From Paracamarosporium sp. OC-R06-R3 (taxonomy: Eukaryota; Ascomycota; Dothideomycetes; Pleosporales; Didymosphaeriaceae), in assembly GCA_019828545.1 (NCBI GenBank), contig JACVRA010000071.1, positions 186,001-250,000 on the forward strand: a stretch of DNA of 64,000 nt, given 5' to 3'. The translations under genes and the position numbers were made by a program. This document shows, one piece after another, positions 44,570 through 56,976 of this stretch (position 1 is the stretch's first letter; each line of letters opens with the position of its first letter). Under the pieces are notes generated by a model. That model saw only the letters and a list, made by a program, of their open reading frames with translations, had not been told where the DNA came from and ran no database searches.

Positions 44570-46820
44570 ACTGTTTTGCGCGAATTTGATGTACTGACTT
44601 GCTTAACTTCACAGACACGTTGATTTAAGGTGTAAGTGTCCAGCATCTCAGTATTTGTAAAACTTCCGTAAATGTGAACTACATTGTAACTTTCAACAAG
44701 TACATTTGTAAGCACACATGTATAAGCATACATATATAGTAAGCTGTCATTCACAAGTTCTGGCAAGTCATTCCGACACGCAGGGCATTAGGAAGGCCAT
44801 TCCCTGGATGCCGACTGGCTGCATCAGATATAATTGATATGTTACAGATGAGTAAGTTGGAGAAAACTCTAGGATGCCGGAGGGCCACCCGGAGTCCTAT
44901 GGAAGTGCGAGTACGTGGAGAGAGTACGGATCATAACAGAATCGCGAATTTACGAATTAAAGAGTATACAGTAGCTCTCCATACAGAGGTGCTCAATGTC
45001 AATCCAAAATCCAGCCCTACTGTATGCGGCTTCCTCACAGAACATTACTTCGAAGTCTTCATCAACACAGTCTTGTTGCAGTGAATGATTGACCTTCATA
45101 TCACGTGACACATACAGCCTCGGCCGCCCTCATCTCTGATCAGAACCCCTTTAAGGTCCAAGGGAACCTCGTCATAATATAATCGTCGCCTCTTCTTATT
45201 TCTATCAAGCATGCCTGCCTCCTCTATATGCTCTTTCTTAAGATATACAGGAATTTTCATGTCTATATTCGATATGGCAGACTGTATCCTTATGGAGAGG
45301 TCCTATTATTAGAGGAGGCTGTCTTCCGGGACGCGAGTGAGATGTTGGTCAGGCCCACAGCCACGTTTACGCGCGTACACCATGTGCAACGTAGACCTCC
45401 TGTCATTGACAGGTTAGATCGCCCCTAAAAAAGGGGGCCGCTAAATCATACTCGACCTCTTCAACGCCCAACAGCAACACCTATAAGAGGTTATTTGTTG
45501 ACCCTCCAGGCAGCGCTAGAAAGCTAAAGACCTCATCTATGCATTCATAGCTCTGAAAAAAAAAAAAGCTTTACAGCAGTAGTATAAAATCGCATTCATG
45601 ATTGAAGAAAGGGAAGTTTCGAGGGATATTAACGTTCCTTTAGATTAGTGTTTCTATTAGCCTCCGCTAATCTTATTTAAGATGGCAAGTTAGTGGAGTA
45701 TGATATAGCCACAGGTTGAGTACAACTTAGCGGCCCCCCTGAAAAAAAACTTAAACGTTTCTAGCCATCAGAAAGATGCAACGCACGCCAGAAATCGATA
45801 GAGCGAGAGGCCAAAGGGGACAGAACGCGGGGACCATTAGTATCCATAGCTCTGAAAGGTCCGAGTCGGGTAGACTTGCCTCCCATAGCCTGCGCTAATA
45901 ATTAGACTAATCAAACCTGGATTGCACGACAACATGTACGACTCGGTACGATGAGAAGAAGGCTCCGAAACATCAATTTTGCGACATATTGGATCGAGTA
46001 GACTACTCTTGATAGAATGCTTTTGTTCTTCGCTCCTGTTCGTTCGTTCTGTGTAGTGTTGCATCAATCTTTGTTCTCGACTCCCTAATCTCTGCATGCA
46101 TCGGAATGAGTGAAGTGAAATGCGCGGAACGCTTTGATTTGAAATGTGTTGCAGCCTGACGTCTTGATGCCGACAATGCAGAAAGCCACCTATTACTCGA
46201 AAGACAAGGCGTACCTCTATACCAGGCACCCTGCTCTCTCTCAGCCAATAAGTACACGAAGAAAACGTACGTCGTACGCCAAAGGCCATCTTTCAACAAG
46301 ATTCTCTCCCCCAAGCGACACCATAGAAGCGAACATGAAGCCTCTTCCCCGCAGAAAGCAGCTGTGTAATGTCCCCCCATTATAACGAGACAGGGTACCG
46401 CGAAGTCGAAGTGACCCCTCACCAGAACGTGTCCCCCACGGATGAAGAAGTCATGGAATAGTCATAAAAGCCGAAGCCGGTAAATGCAAGCTTAGAACCA
46501 AAGAAGATTTTTCCTCCAAGAGAGTGCACAAAGGGTAATAAAAACATTGGAAAAAGGGGGAGTTTATGATGCCCAAACGTTGCGACACAGCCAACATACC
46601 ATAGCAAGGATGGAGATTGTAGTAAAGAGACGCCCGAACGCCAATCGCTGGATGGGTGACTGTGATGCCAATACTATAAAAAGCCGGAGTGTAACGAAAC
46701 CGAACCCATCTGAAAACCGGAAGAATGACAACGTCAAGAATCAACAGATGTCACATCATGGCGGCGGCTGGGATAATGATCGCCCGTTGGTGCCGCTGAT
46801 AAGAATCGTTGAACTGCGTC
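44570..46820. other. Gene-poor, AT-rich stretch with an inverted-repeat element
   Basis: About 2.25 kb between the SDR start and the kinase stop. It is visibly more AT-rich than the flanking genes, with many stops in every frame. The only structure recognised is the inverted-repeat element at 45427-45749. Frames of up to 150 codons on the minus strand (45837-46422) overlap in two phases and have no family signal. The segment from about 46450 to 46820 is probably kinase 3' region. Confidence 0.55.
45427..45749. mobile_element. Short element with imperfect terminal inverted repeats (MITE-like)
   Basis: The left end (45433-45457) reads GGGGGCCGCTAAATCATACT and continues CGACC. The right end (45714-45739) is its imperfect inverse: GGTTGAGTACAACTTAGCGG continuing CCCCCC. 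About 21 of 25 positions match, and each end is flanked outward by a homopolymer A run (6 A before the left end, 8 A after the right end). A third, partial copy (GGAGTATGATATAGCC, 45695-45710) lies just inside the right end, like the subterminal repeats of DNA transposons. The interior (256 bases) codes for nothing. Size and structure suggest a non-autonomous DNA element or a decayed remnant. No certain target-site duplication was found. Confidence 0.6.
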
Positions 46821-49497
46821 TTAAAAGTTTGCGAGTCCATTTTTCGAGTGGCGCTTGCTGAACCTCTTCCTGCCCTTTATCGAGTCAGAATCTGCCTGCT
46901 CTTTACGGAGCATACGTGTAGTTGGGATGTTGACCCCTTCTAGGGCAGAATCACCACCTAACGTACTAGTAGGGCTTGAAAGAGTAGAATTCAGATCGTT
47001 CAGTGTTGAGTCGCCTGAGTAGGAGTTCGTCATGCTCTGCGATATGGCGTAGTCTCGCGCTTGCTCTATGCTGTCGAGCCATTCCTGCGTGTAGAATTTG
47101 CTGCCGTTTGGATCGCTCGTCGTGCTCTTGGGATCTTCGAACACATACTGCTTGTCTCGCTACTAGGGTGTTAGTCGGAGGCGCTGATCAGGAGAGAGTG
47201 CGTACTGTTTCGACGAGCCAAGCAGTCAAGCCTTTGGAATCCTGGAAGCTCCTCCAAGAGCAGCCGGGTGATAGTATCGATACCTCCTCTTTTAGCTTCT
47301 TATCGTTGGTGCCTGCGGCGCACATGAGCACACGAGCATTAGACGTGATCATGACTAATCTCTGCCGCTTCTTGATGGTGTTGCCGCCGAAGAAGCGCGA
47401 AAACTTCTTGGGTGGCTCGGCAGCAGCAGCAGCATCGGCACCGACAGGATGACCTGCGGGGTGGTGGGTAACAAACATGTTACCAAGCTTCAATATACGT
47501 TCATCTCTTTTTGTTAGCACGGGCGACCAATCAATGTCAAGCTGGCTCGGCGGAGGCAGTTCGGTGATGAGCCGCGGTGGCACTCGTAGGTTGTTTGCGG
47601 AAGGTGTAGGTACCGCTGGGCCTGATGCAGTGTTACTGATAAGGATTTCTTTCGATGGACACGGGCCGTAATTACCGTTGAGCCTGATAGGTTCATGGGC
47701 AGGCGGGACGTAGGCTTTCAAACGCGGAGCTTTCTGTTTCCACAGCCCTTTGCCCCAAATTATGCCATCAAAAAACGCATGACTTTTGATGTGTTCGATA
47801 GGAAGGCGCGTGAGAGGATCCAACACAAGCAATCTTTCCACCAAGTCTTTCGCCAGTGGGGGAAAGCCATCTGGGAAAGTATATTCCAACCCAACAATCT
47901 TCTGGAAAGTCTGATATTCATTAGCAGCCTTAAAGGGTGGCCGGCCAGCAAGGAGCTGGTAAATTATGCAACCGAAGGCCCACAAATCACTCGCTTTGCA
48001 TGCGTTCTTGTCTGTAAGCAACTCTGGTGAGACGTATTCAGCGGTACCGACGAAGGACTGTGCTCGGTCTGAATCCATGCCCTCCAGCGGATCGCCGGAT
48101 GTCGAGCCGACGCCGTTGGAACGTTTTTGATCTAGTATCTTGGCTGTGCCAAAATCCGTAATTTTGACGTGCATTTGATCGTCAAGTAATACGTTCTCGG
48201 GCTTCAGATCGCGGTGGATGACTCCTCGTGAGTGCATGTAGTCGATTGCGTCGAGTATCTGCGCGCCGTAGAACTTTGTACATTCCACGTCAAAAGTGGT
48301 CATCTTCTTCAGAAATCCTAGCAGCTCTCCACCTGCCGCCAGGTCAAGCACAAAATATAACGAGGTTTCGTCCTGGAAGGTGTAGTAGAGCCGAACAATG
48401 CCTGGGTGTTCTGTCAAGCGGTTGAGCGTGTCTTTTTCAATGTTGACATATTTGACCTTCTTCTCCTTGATGATGTGGCGCTTGTCGAGCACTTTTATCG
48501 CGTACTCTCGCAGCGTCTGGCGGTCCGTGGCAGCCAACACGGTGCTGTAAGAGCCTTCTCCCAGAGTCCTTCCAAAGTTGAAGTCCTTGACGCCCTTCTT
48601 GACAACTCTCGTAACCGGTCTGCCGTTCTGGTCCATCTCCTGTCTCACGCCTGTAGCTGCCCCTTTCTCTTTCCACTCCTCGCTGCTGGGGAGGGGGCCC
48701 CCTTCCAAGCCGTATGGCGAGCCCGACAGGTGGCTCGCAACGGGGACGCTCGATGGATGGGTGCCGTCCATGGGGATGCGCCGAGAGCTCCGCCGCGGGG
48801 GGAAGGGCCCGTTTCCTGCCGCTATTTCCGGGGGATACCCTCTGCTGCTCCGGCTGGGCTCGCGGGTCGGCATTCCCTTTGGAGCCACTCTTGAGCTGCT
48901 TGTCCGCCGTATGTCGGTCGCGATGCTGTCGTTGTAGCGGTAGGTGCCCGGGGTGGCGGCGGAGCTCGAGGACAGGTTGGGGTGGCTGTACATCTGGGTG
49001 GACATGGGTCGCGCGCCCACAGCCTGCGGCGGGAGGCCATTGCGGGGCGCATGGGGGATGGGAGCGGCAGCATAGGGCGGGTACGAGGGCTGGTGCTGCT
49101 GGTGCTGCTGGTGGGCCTGGTGCACAAAGGGCATCGACTGGCGGTGGGTGAGGCGCGACGAGTGCGACGAGTGCGACGACGCAGACTCGGCCTGGGCCAG
49201 CGGTGAGGACTCGGCGGGCGACTCGGCGGGCGAGGCGGTGGAGAAGCTGTCGACGTTGAAGCCCAGCGAGCCCGTGGGCGGCTGCGGCTCTGGCAGCAGG
49301 TGTGGGGGAGGCTGGGCCCGGGGGGCGTCGGTGACGGTGCTGGAGGACGACGCCTGCGAGGGCGACGAGGGCCGGGCGGCGGGCTCTGCGAGGACGGCGG
49401 GCTGGGGCGGTGGAGAGGGCGACGACGGGCCAGTGTCTTCGTCTGGGTTGGCGACGCGGAGCTGGCCCAGCGTGGCCGTGAGGTTGGCGCCCTCCAT
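46821..49497 (-). CDS. PDK1: AGC protein kinase, PDK1 / Pkh homologue with C-terminal PH-like domain
   Basis: Two exons (49497-47206 and 47159-46821) give 876 residues. A disordered N-terminus of about 300 residues is rich in Ser, Pro, Gln and His. The kinase domain (about 305-575) is complete: glycine loop GEGSYSTV, Lys335 in EYAIKVLDK, HRDLKPEN (428-435), DFG (448-450), activation-loop SFVGTAEYVSPE with the PDK1-type autophosphorylation Ser481, and APE replaced by SPE as in PDK1. A PH-like domain follows (about 690-800: KLGNMFVTHH, KKRQRLVMITSNARVL) and crosses the intron. PDK1/Pkh kinases phosphorylate the activation loops of other AGC kinases such as Ypk, Sch9 and PKC and respond to sphingolipids in yeast. 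The open frame upstream to 49875 is read-through. Confidence 0.95.
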
Positions 49498-50175
49498 GGA
49501 GCCGGTGAGCGAGCGGACGCGGGCGGCGCGGGTGCGGGTGAGGTGCGAGAAGATGGCGTGGGCCGCCGCAGGACCAGGGCAGTTGCGGTCGTCTGGAGAT
49601 GATGACAGCAGCGGGACGCGGTGAGGCTGCTGGCCGGCGGGAGCCCTAGCGTGACTTTCTCGGTAGCTTACGACTGCCCATGGAGCCCACTGCGCCTCAA
49701 CACCACGACAGAGGATCGTGACGGAGCCTCCCACGCGCCCCGATGCCCGCCCCACTGCCCTCGCGGCCCTGTGCCCGGCCCTGTGCGACGTGGCGTGCAT
49801 GGCGTCGCACAGCCAATCTCCCACCACGCACACATTCACTCTGCATGCCATCATTGAACATCGAACATCCAACATCCAACATCAAACATCAAACATCAAA
49901 CATCGAACATGCCGTCCTGCTCTGCACCCACTGGCAGCCGCCCTTCTGGTCGAGACCCCTGGCCCATCATGGCAGCTGTCGCCATGAGCTGGCAGGGCAG
50001 GAGGCATTCAGCTGCCACTGTTCCCTCTCCGTTGTTTCTTTTCCATCGTCATCTTTATCTCTCACTTCACCTTCATCGTCCCGTACCCACTTGATCTGCT
50101 TGGCTGCTTTTGGCTCCTTTTGGCTCGCTCTAGCATACACACACTTTACTGCTCCCTGACTTCTTAATCCCCAAC
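49498..50175. promoter_or_regulatory. Divergent promoter region, PDK1 / disordered-protein gene
   Basis: About 680 bases between divergent starts. It includes a tandem 7-base repeat (49856-49910) and a CT-rich tract (50020-50110) close to the plus-strand gene. Confidence 0.5.
49856..49910 (+). repeat. Tandem 7-base repeat (AACATCN)
   Basis: Eight consecutive units of AACATC plus a variable base (G, C, C, A, A, A, G, then the last unit decays to AACATG). It is located in the shared promoter region of the PDK1 gene and the next gene. It is simple-sequence DNA and not CRISPR; there are no spacers. Confidence 0.9.
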
Positions 50176-52879
50176 ATGATTCGCCTGAGACCTTCCGAGA
50201 TCACGCTTACGCCCGCCGACGTTGACGAAACTCGTCGACGCATCCAACTCAGGCAAGCTGCGAATGCTCCCCCAACACGTGCTCATGGACCTTCCCTGCC
50301 GCCCGGCTTCAGGGTCCTTTTGAGACGCGGCCCCGTGCGATCTCGCGACGAGTCTGTTGTCAGTCTCGGTCACGTCCCCGTCCTGAGGCCTCAGCAAGCT
50401 GTCCATACCTCCATCGATGACTCTGAAGACCCCCACCGTCCCAGTCGACAAAGTTTCGCCGACAGTAGCGAGGCTGTATCGAGCGAATTAACAAGCTCCC
50501 CTCCCCAGGATGACCACACGCCATTAGACCCAGATTCTGCTACTGCAAGACTTGTAGTACCACTTCCAGGCAGTGAACTGCGGCTTCCTTTCAGGTCTGC
50601 TCCTCCGGGTCAAGAATCAAGTCCACTCAAGTCACACGGAGACTCTACTGAGGACAACAGCCCCTCTCCATCCAAGTCCCATCTCAACCCACCTAGATTG
50701 GGACGAGCGAGGACAAACTCCCCAGAACCTGCCAATGATGATACACCACCCACCTTTCATGCATTAACGGACGGGCATGTCGACAGTGTGCCTCCCTTTC
50801 AAACTCCTATGAAAGATCGGACCTGCTCGTTTCGTCAGTGCAGCGCTCATATCTCGTCTCTGCAGCACATGCAAGGAATCAGTTCGCCTAGATCCAGAGG
50901 TCATGACTTTGAAGAAGGAATCACGGGGTAAGTCTTTACCCGTCAGTGGTCCTTTCTGGGTCGAGGTGGTGACCAGAAGGCATAGCTTCAGTTCTGGACA
51001 GATGGCTGCGAATGCACCAACTGCACTTGAAGCGACTTCACCGCCGCCTGTACAGAGCTACCCGATCTCTCATCAGCAGTTCAGAAACACAGAACGTCTG
51101 CCACAGACCGAGCCTCGTCCACGAACCGCACAACCGTCCAGACGTAGCCGAACCATGTCCTCAAGTAGCGAGCCGTCACGTCAGCCTCGTCTTCGGCGTC
51201 CAGATACCTCTGACTGGGCGGTAGAAGACGTCTTCTGGAACCACCCAGCACCTGAGCCGGCATCAAGGCATGAAAGCGATGGCGTTCAGGACTATCCAAG
51301 GTCTTCGGGCAACCGCTATTGGTCGCCCTTGGGATCAGAGGGGATGGGATATAGAGACCCGGTACCGTCTACATCCGGCAGACTTAGTAGTGAAACATCA
51401 ACCAACAGTCAGCCGTACTCCTTCTACGAGCTACCAGACTCTTCACGACATACTAGCGGTGCCTACTCACAGACAGAGGCTTTAGTGCAATCGCAATATG
51501 ATGGCGCTGCACCTTCCCGCCCCATCAGCCGAGATATTAGTCGTGGGGCCTATTATTCAATTCACCTGCCTCAGAGTCGAGCAGCGAGCGGAGAATTCCT
51601 ACGTCCACATTCATCTTCGCGACTTTCAAGTACGTCTTCACCCGATCTCACTGCGTTAAACCAACATGGACCATCACCCTTGCCAGCAAGGCCATATAGT
51701 CGCATATCAAGTGCTCAGCATTCTTTGTTACCGTCTGCAGGGCTTATCAGTCTCGCCGACTTCGTTGGAGGCGAGCAAGATGCTACCAAAGCGGTGCAGC
51801 GAGAGCTTTCTTCGCCTCTAGAATTAATTCAGGAGCGTGCAAATGCCTACTTCCAACGCATCTCAACCAGAATCCAGGCTGCTTCCTCACAAACTCGAAC
51901 AGCGGAGCCTAGGCCGTCAAGCATGAGAGGCTCGGAAGAAATGACTGGACTGCATAGGGTGGCTGATCGTCAGAGGAGAATGCCGGGCTCCAGCAGCTTA
52001 CAGCGCGATTCTGGTCATAATGCCTACAGTCACATGAGTGCACAACCTCGTGCTCGAATGAACTATGCACCCATCCCGGTCGCTGATCAGTTACATTACA
52101 ACGCAGTACAAGTGAGAACATCTCAGGGTCATCGTAGAACCATGCCCGCAGCTAGAGCAAGTCAGCGGTCAAGCGAGAACGCACCCGTAGGCCATATAGC
52201 GCGAGAAATGCGACCGATCCGTATGCCGACTGAAAGAGCAAGTCTTCTACCCCGACGAACGCGGCCCGTCTCAAATGCTGCCATGAGAGGTGGTGAGCGC
52301 TCTGTTTCGCCCGTCATGGCAAGCTTCAGCGTGCCGCGAGTGCCCAGGCCGCGAGACCTGTCGAATCGTCCACACCTACATTCTCCGTATCCTCTTCTCC
52401 TCTCATCTGACGACACGCCGTCTGGCTCTGACAGTGTAACCCCCGTCCCAACCACCAACGCTCGCCTTGCACTACCCAACCATCAGAATTCTATCCGCGG
52501 TCCACGTATTCCCCCGCGCCACGCTTCGCGCCAGGACCTTAACTCTGATGTCCCGCCACGCCAGTTCACAAGACGGGCGGTGACTCCCATCCCCGCTCCT
52601 CTACCATTCAGTCGCCAGTCTGGGCGAGGCGCGCCGTCCACTTCAACTACGTTGGACAGTGCGAGTGGGGTGACCAGTCGAAGCGCGCAGGTCGCGAGGG
52701 CGGCTACATCGACTAGACGAGTGTTGCATGACCAGGAGAATTCAGAGGAGAGGGAGAGGGAGGATATGAGAGGTGAGAGTGCAGGCATGGAGTGGAGGAG
52801 AGGGACAGACGGTAGGGCAGATGTCATGGACGAAACACCGCCGCGGATGGGTAGGTATGAGAGGCATCTATTCATCTGA
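50176..52879 (+). CDS. Large disordered Ser/Arg/Pro-rich protein of unknown function
   Basis: Two exons (50176-50927, 50992-52879) give 879 residues. The acceptor at 50991 is the one that keeps the frame; the nearer-looking one before ATG 51002 does not. No catalytic or structural domain is recognised. The protein is rich in Ser, Arg, Pro, Gln and Thr throughout, with many SP/TP and RxxS sites suitable for kinases. A single more ordered patch lies about 505-535 (LISLADFVGGEQDATKAVQRELSSP), which may be a short helix-forming motif. The N-terminus MIRLRPSEITLTPADVDETRRRI also looks structured. It shares a divergent promoter with the PDK1 gene. A signalling or polarity scaffold is possible, but nothing shows it. 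Confidence 0.8.
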
Positions 52880-53130
52880 GGCGGGCTGCGGTTGTTTGAG
52901 GGGTTATGATTACCTTCTAGGAATGGAGATTGGCCTAGGTGGAAAGATACGACAGCGGACTTGCAGGAGGTTACGGGTGGCATTTTATCTTTGTAAGCTT
53001 AGACGGCCAGATCACAATTGTGGTTCGGCCTTGAAGGCTTTCGTCGTGCATCTACCATACGTATTCGTTCGCTGCATCATCGCCTCGTCTATGGGGCTCA
53101 ATATGAGGTATCATCGCAGTATTAGATTTA
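52880..53130. other. Convergent 3' intergenic region
   Basis: 250 bases between the stops of the disordered-protein gene and the monooxygenase gene. Nothing recognised. Confidence 0.5.
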
Positions 53131-55099
53131 CTACAATGCCACGGGCTTCTCTTCCGGGATAAGATGCAAGACCTCAAGCAACAACGCGACTACGTTAATG
53201 ACGCCGTAGAACATCATCGGGATAACCTATAGCATGTCAGAACACTTCGCAGGAAAGCAAAATCAAAGGGACATACCCCAAAGAACAGATTACCCAGCAC
53301 ACCTCTCCTCATGATCGTCTCAGCCAGCTCCGTCTTCGCAATGCGCGGCGCCTCGCCCGACTTAAAAGGCCCAACAAGCCGGTAAAAGGTGACGAACGAG
53401 GCCCCAAAGCAGTATACTAGCAGGACTTTCAAGCCATGGGTCCGCCATAGGTCGAGGAGCCCCGGCGCGCCGCCAAAGTCCTTGGCCAGCGTGCTCATGT
53501 ACGCGCTGTGGTCGACGCCATACTGGATGCGTGAGCTCTTCTTGGCTAGGAGATGGTAGTGCGGCGGGTCGGTCGGTAGGGCCATGCGCTGGGTGATCAG
53601 GGCGGTCCACCACATAGCTTGCTGCTCTGCGATGGGCGGGATGGCGCCGACGCCCGGGCGGACGAAGCCTACGAAGGCCATGTCTGGATGTGAAGGGGCG
53701 ACGATGTTGCGGATCGTCGCGTCGGAAGCAGTCGGGTACGAGGGGTCCAGGAACGAGAAGACCTGCTTGTAGCCTGTGCAGTAGATGATGGTGTTTGGGC
53801 GGACTTCGACGTTTTGCATGCGTCGCCAGTCTTTTCTGTCTTTGCGCTCCTCGAAGACGACGCGCCCTGTGGGGTCGATGGATGACGGAAACGTACAGGT
53901 GTCTACCCAGCGCGTGGATTTTGCGTCTTCGGGAGGGTCAACGTAGCCGTTTCCTAGGAAGGCGAGGGGGTGCTTTTCCTGGTAGGGCCGGTTGAGGTAG
54001 GGCATTGCTTTTGAACTCTTGTTCAGGAAGACGTAGGCTCGTCCTAAGCGGTCGTGCGGGAGGGCACCGACATGCTGGTTCATGCCAGCTTGGGTGCCGG
54101 TCAGGAACCAGAGGACGCGTTTGATGACGAAGTCGGAGACGAACCAGCGGAGACGGCTTGCGGCGATGGCGCGGTGGACGTAGGCGGTTTCGAAGAGATT
54201 GGTAATTAGGCCGTCGATAGGAAGCCCGCCTTTGAATTGTTTGCCGAAGACTTGAAAGCGGGAGAGGGCTTTGGGGAAGGAGAGGAATCCGGTGCGGAAA
54301 CACATTGTTACGGTTTTTGCGTCGGCTTTCATGGACTCATAGGCGATATCTGCGGTAGGTTTAGGAGGATGGCAGCGTGTTAGATGATAGGCTTACCCAT
54401 TGCTGTTTCTCCACAGCCTAGGATTAGTATATCTTTACCGGTAAGTTGAGAACGCTGCTTGTATTGGGAAGAGTGATATGCTTCTCCTTTGAAGTTTTCG
54501 ATGCCCGGAATGTGTGGTACATTGGGTTGAACGTGAAGACCAGTGCACACTGCAATGTGGCTGAATTTCATTGTCTGCTCCGTCTCACCTTGAGAATGGT
54601 CGAGATAGGTGACTTCATGCCGCAATTGCTGATTCGAGCTTTTCTCCAAAGGCTTGATGCGTACCACAGGACATCCGAGCTTGATGTGGGGTTCCAGGTT
54701 GAAACGCTTCACATACGATCTCAGGTAGTCAACATATTGAGGAAGTGAAATGTGATCTGATGCCGACAGTGGTAGGCGATAGTCCGAGAAGGTCGTGAGT
54801 TGCTTGGATGACACCAGTTCAGCATTTTCGTACGAACGATACTGGAAGGTACCGCCAATACCATGTTCTCTGGACAAAGCTTAGTGGACTCATGGAGTCG
54901 AGAGATTCGTATTACGTACGCTTCGAATAAAACGGCTTCGACGGGTCTCTCTGGAGTCGACGCTTCTAGGAGTGTCTTTAGCGTAGCAAGTCCCCCAGGG
55001 CTGCTCGTGTGTTAGAGCAATTCATCTACAAAGTCGGGGAAATTACCCTGCGCCAATCACAGCCACCCGTATGCCTGTTTCTTCGCTGAACTTCTCCAT
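53131..55099 (-). CDS. Flavin-containing monooxygenase (FMO-type), membrane-associated
   Basis: Five exons are proposed: 55099-55047, 55000-54920, 54869-54397, 54349-53277 and 53226-53131, giving 591 residues. The FAD motif VAVIGAGPGGL (12-22) is formed only when exons 1 and 2 are joined. The FMO fingerprint FKGEAYHSSQY lies at 171-181 and the NADPH motif GCGETAMG at about 196-203. A late IIYCTGY block is also typical. The C-terminus carries two hydrophobic segments (LKVLLVYCFGASFVTFY and, in the last exon, MMFYGVINVVALLLEVL), suggesting ER membrane anchoring. Such enzymes add oxygen to N, S or carbonyl groups of small substrates. It is divergent from an FAD oxidoreductase and close to a methyltransferase. 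Confidence 0.9.
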
Positions 55100-55485
55100 C
55101 TGTGGCCTGCCAAAGTATACACAATGTGCATGTGTTTATGCGATGTACATGGTCTCCACGATGAAGCTCTTAGAATGAATGTACTTTGAAACCGGGGGAC
55201 CGTAGCCGCGCCTAATGAGCCCTTTCGAGTTTAGCCTACAGGTAAACGGCCACTCAGCAACTGCTGATGCAGTAACGATGACGCCGTGGAAAACAGTTCC
55301 ACTGGTGTTGTCGTGTTGCAAAGGAACGACTTTATCCCAGATCGGTTGTGCGAGCTGCTTCTTTGGGTTTGTCTCGGAACAGGTTTCAAGGGTGCCGCAG
55401 ACGACACTCATGCGCACTCCGTCACCGCTGCCGAGGCACTTTTTCGCTATGGGAGAGTGCGCTCGATACCCACCACGCATGCGCA
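55100..55485. promoter_or_regulatory. Divergent promoter, monooxygenase / FAD oxidoreductase
   Basis: 386 bases between starts that point apart, so the two genes can be co-regulated. No binding site is asserted. Confidence 0.55.
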
Positions 55486-56976
55486 ATGGATGAGAAACGG
55501 CCGATAAGAGTAGCCATTGTAGGCTCGGGCATGGCAGGCCTGGTGACAGCCTGGCTGTTGCAGCGCGATCCTTCTAAACGCTATGCGGTAAAGCTGTTTG
55601 AGTCGGTAAGCACCATTGTTCTTTATTCGGAAAATAGCCCAGGACAATGAGCACAACCCAACACCAGCCTGGTCAAAGAGGAATACTAGCTTCGTGTATG
55701 AATCCCTGCCTACGCTAACGTTGATACAAAGGGCGACTCTTTGTCCCTCGACGCGGCATCCGTCTCGATTCCTAATGCCTCTCGAACGTCCACCGACCGT
55801 GTCGATCTGCCCATGCGCGCGTTTGCGGGCGGCTTTTACAACAATCTGAAAGCCCTCTACGATCACCTCGGCGTATCCTACCGCTCGCAGCCTTTTCTCT
55901 TCGAATTTGCAAAGGCCGTACCCGAGCGGGCGACGGGTAGGAGAGACTCGTCGTACTTTGTGCACGCTTCAAACTTCCACCAACCCGAACCACGACCGAA
56001 AACCCTGTCGACGGTACTATACCTTGTAGAGACGGCATACCTGCTGGTCTGCTATGCCTGGTTCACGGTATGCTGCCTCTTCATACGTCCGCGCGAACGT
56101 CCGCGCGCAGAGACCTTGGGCGAATACCTGCGAAGAGTGTCGATTCCGGATTATTTCGTTACGTTTTACATCCTCCCCCTCTTATCGAGCGTTGCTACGT
56201 GCCCGCATGAGGTGTTGCTTGACTTCCCAGCGAGCGACATAATTGAGTACAAGAGGAAGACGCACAGGGCGCCGCATTACACCGTAGCAAATGGCGTGCA
56301 TACCGTGCAAAAAAAGCTCGTCCGCGGTGTCGACTACGAGCTTTCAGCAGCAGTGTCGACAGTTCAGTCAGGGGAGAAGGGCGTGACCCTCTCTTGGAGC
56401 AGATGTGGAGAGGGCGAGGATACTCTGCGGACCGAACATTTCGATAGAGTAGTTCTCGCCGTGGCGCCAGATGTTGTCGGTCGCGTCTTTGAGCCACTGC
56501 GCCGCCACGTGAGCAGGATACCGACAACTTGGGTAGCGAGCGTCGTGCACACCGATCGTCGTGCGACTGGTATCGAAGACTGTTCGGTCAACAACACAAA
56601 TGGAGCGCAACTGATATGTCTCCGAACTTCGGCTCAGGGCAAACACCAGACCGAGTCGCATCATGTCCAGCCATCAGGCGCTATTGTAACCACGTGCCCA
56701 TATGCTCCAATCGACCCGGCTCTTTCGATCCACTCAGCCAAGTTCACGCGCGTCCTGAGGACACCGGAAAGCAGACGGGTTGTCCGAAACTTGTTTGGAG
56801 AGGACCTCCAGAGCCTCCAAGATGAGAAGCCACTATCTGCCTGGAAAAATGGTGATGGTGGCGTCTTCCTGGTGGGAGGTTGGTGTTGGGATGGTATGGT
56901 GCTTTTGGAGGGCTGTATCGTCTCCGCCATGCGTGTCGCAGATGCATTTGGTGTCGAGGTGCCGTGGCGTACATAG
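55486..56976 (+). CDS. FAD-dependent oxidoreductase (amine-oxidase-like fold)
   Basis: Two exons (55486-55605, 55732-56976) give 454 residues. The dinucleotide-binding motif VAIVGSGMAGLVTAWLL (9-25) is followed, across the intron, by ESGDSLSLDAASVSIP and DLPMRAFAGGFYNNLKALYDHLG. This pattern is that of flavin amine-oxidase-like NAD(P)-binding proteins, of the type that in bacteria often lie beside cyclopropane-fatty-acid-synthase-like methyltransferases. A hydrophobic stretch (TVLYLVETAYLLVCYAWFTV, about 145-165) suggests membrane contact. The end has the FAD-contacting GGVFLVGGWCWDGMVLLEG. The substrate is unknown. It lies between the monooxygenase (divergent) and a methyltransferase (same strand, 272 bases downstream). 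Confidence 0.85.

Noticed and set aside
45228..45428. 66-codon frame left of the inverted-repeat element
   Set aside because: Too short, no homology recognised and in AT-rich sequence with no supporting context.
45837..46422. 150- and 139-codon minus frames downstream of the kinase gene
   Set aside because: They overlap in different phases, share no family signal and lie in AT-rich DNA.
49856..49910. CRISPR-like array
   Set aside because: Units are directly adjacent with no spacers; this is simple tandem repeat DNA in a eukaryote.
54380..54877. Separate start for the monooxygenase at MSREHGIGG
   Set aside because: It would remove the FAD-binding motif, which is present in two upstream exons that join in frame.
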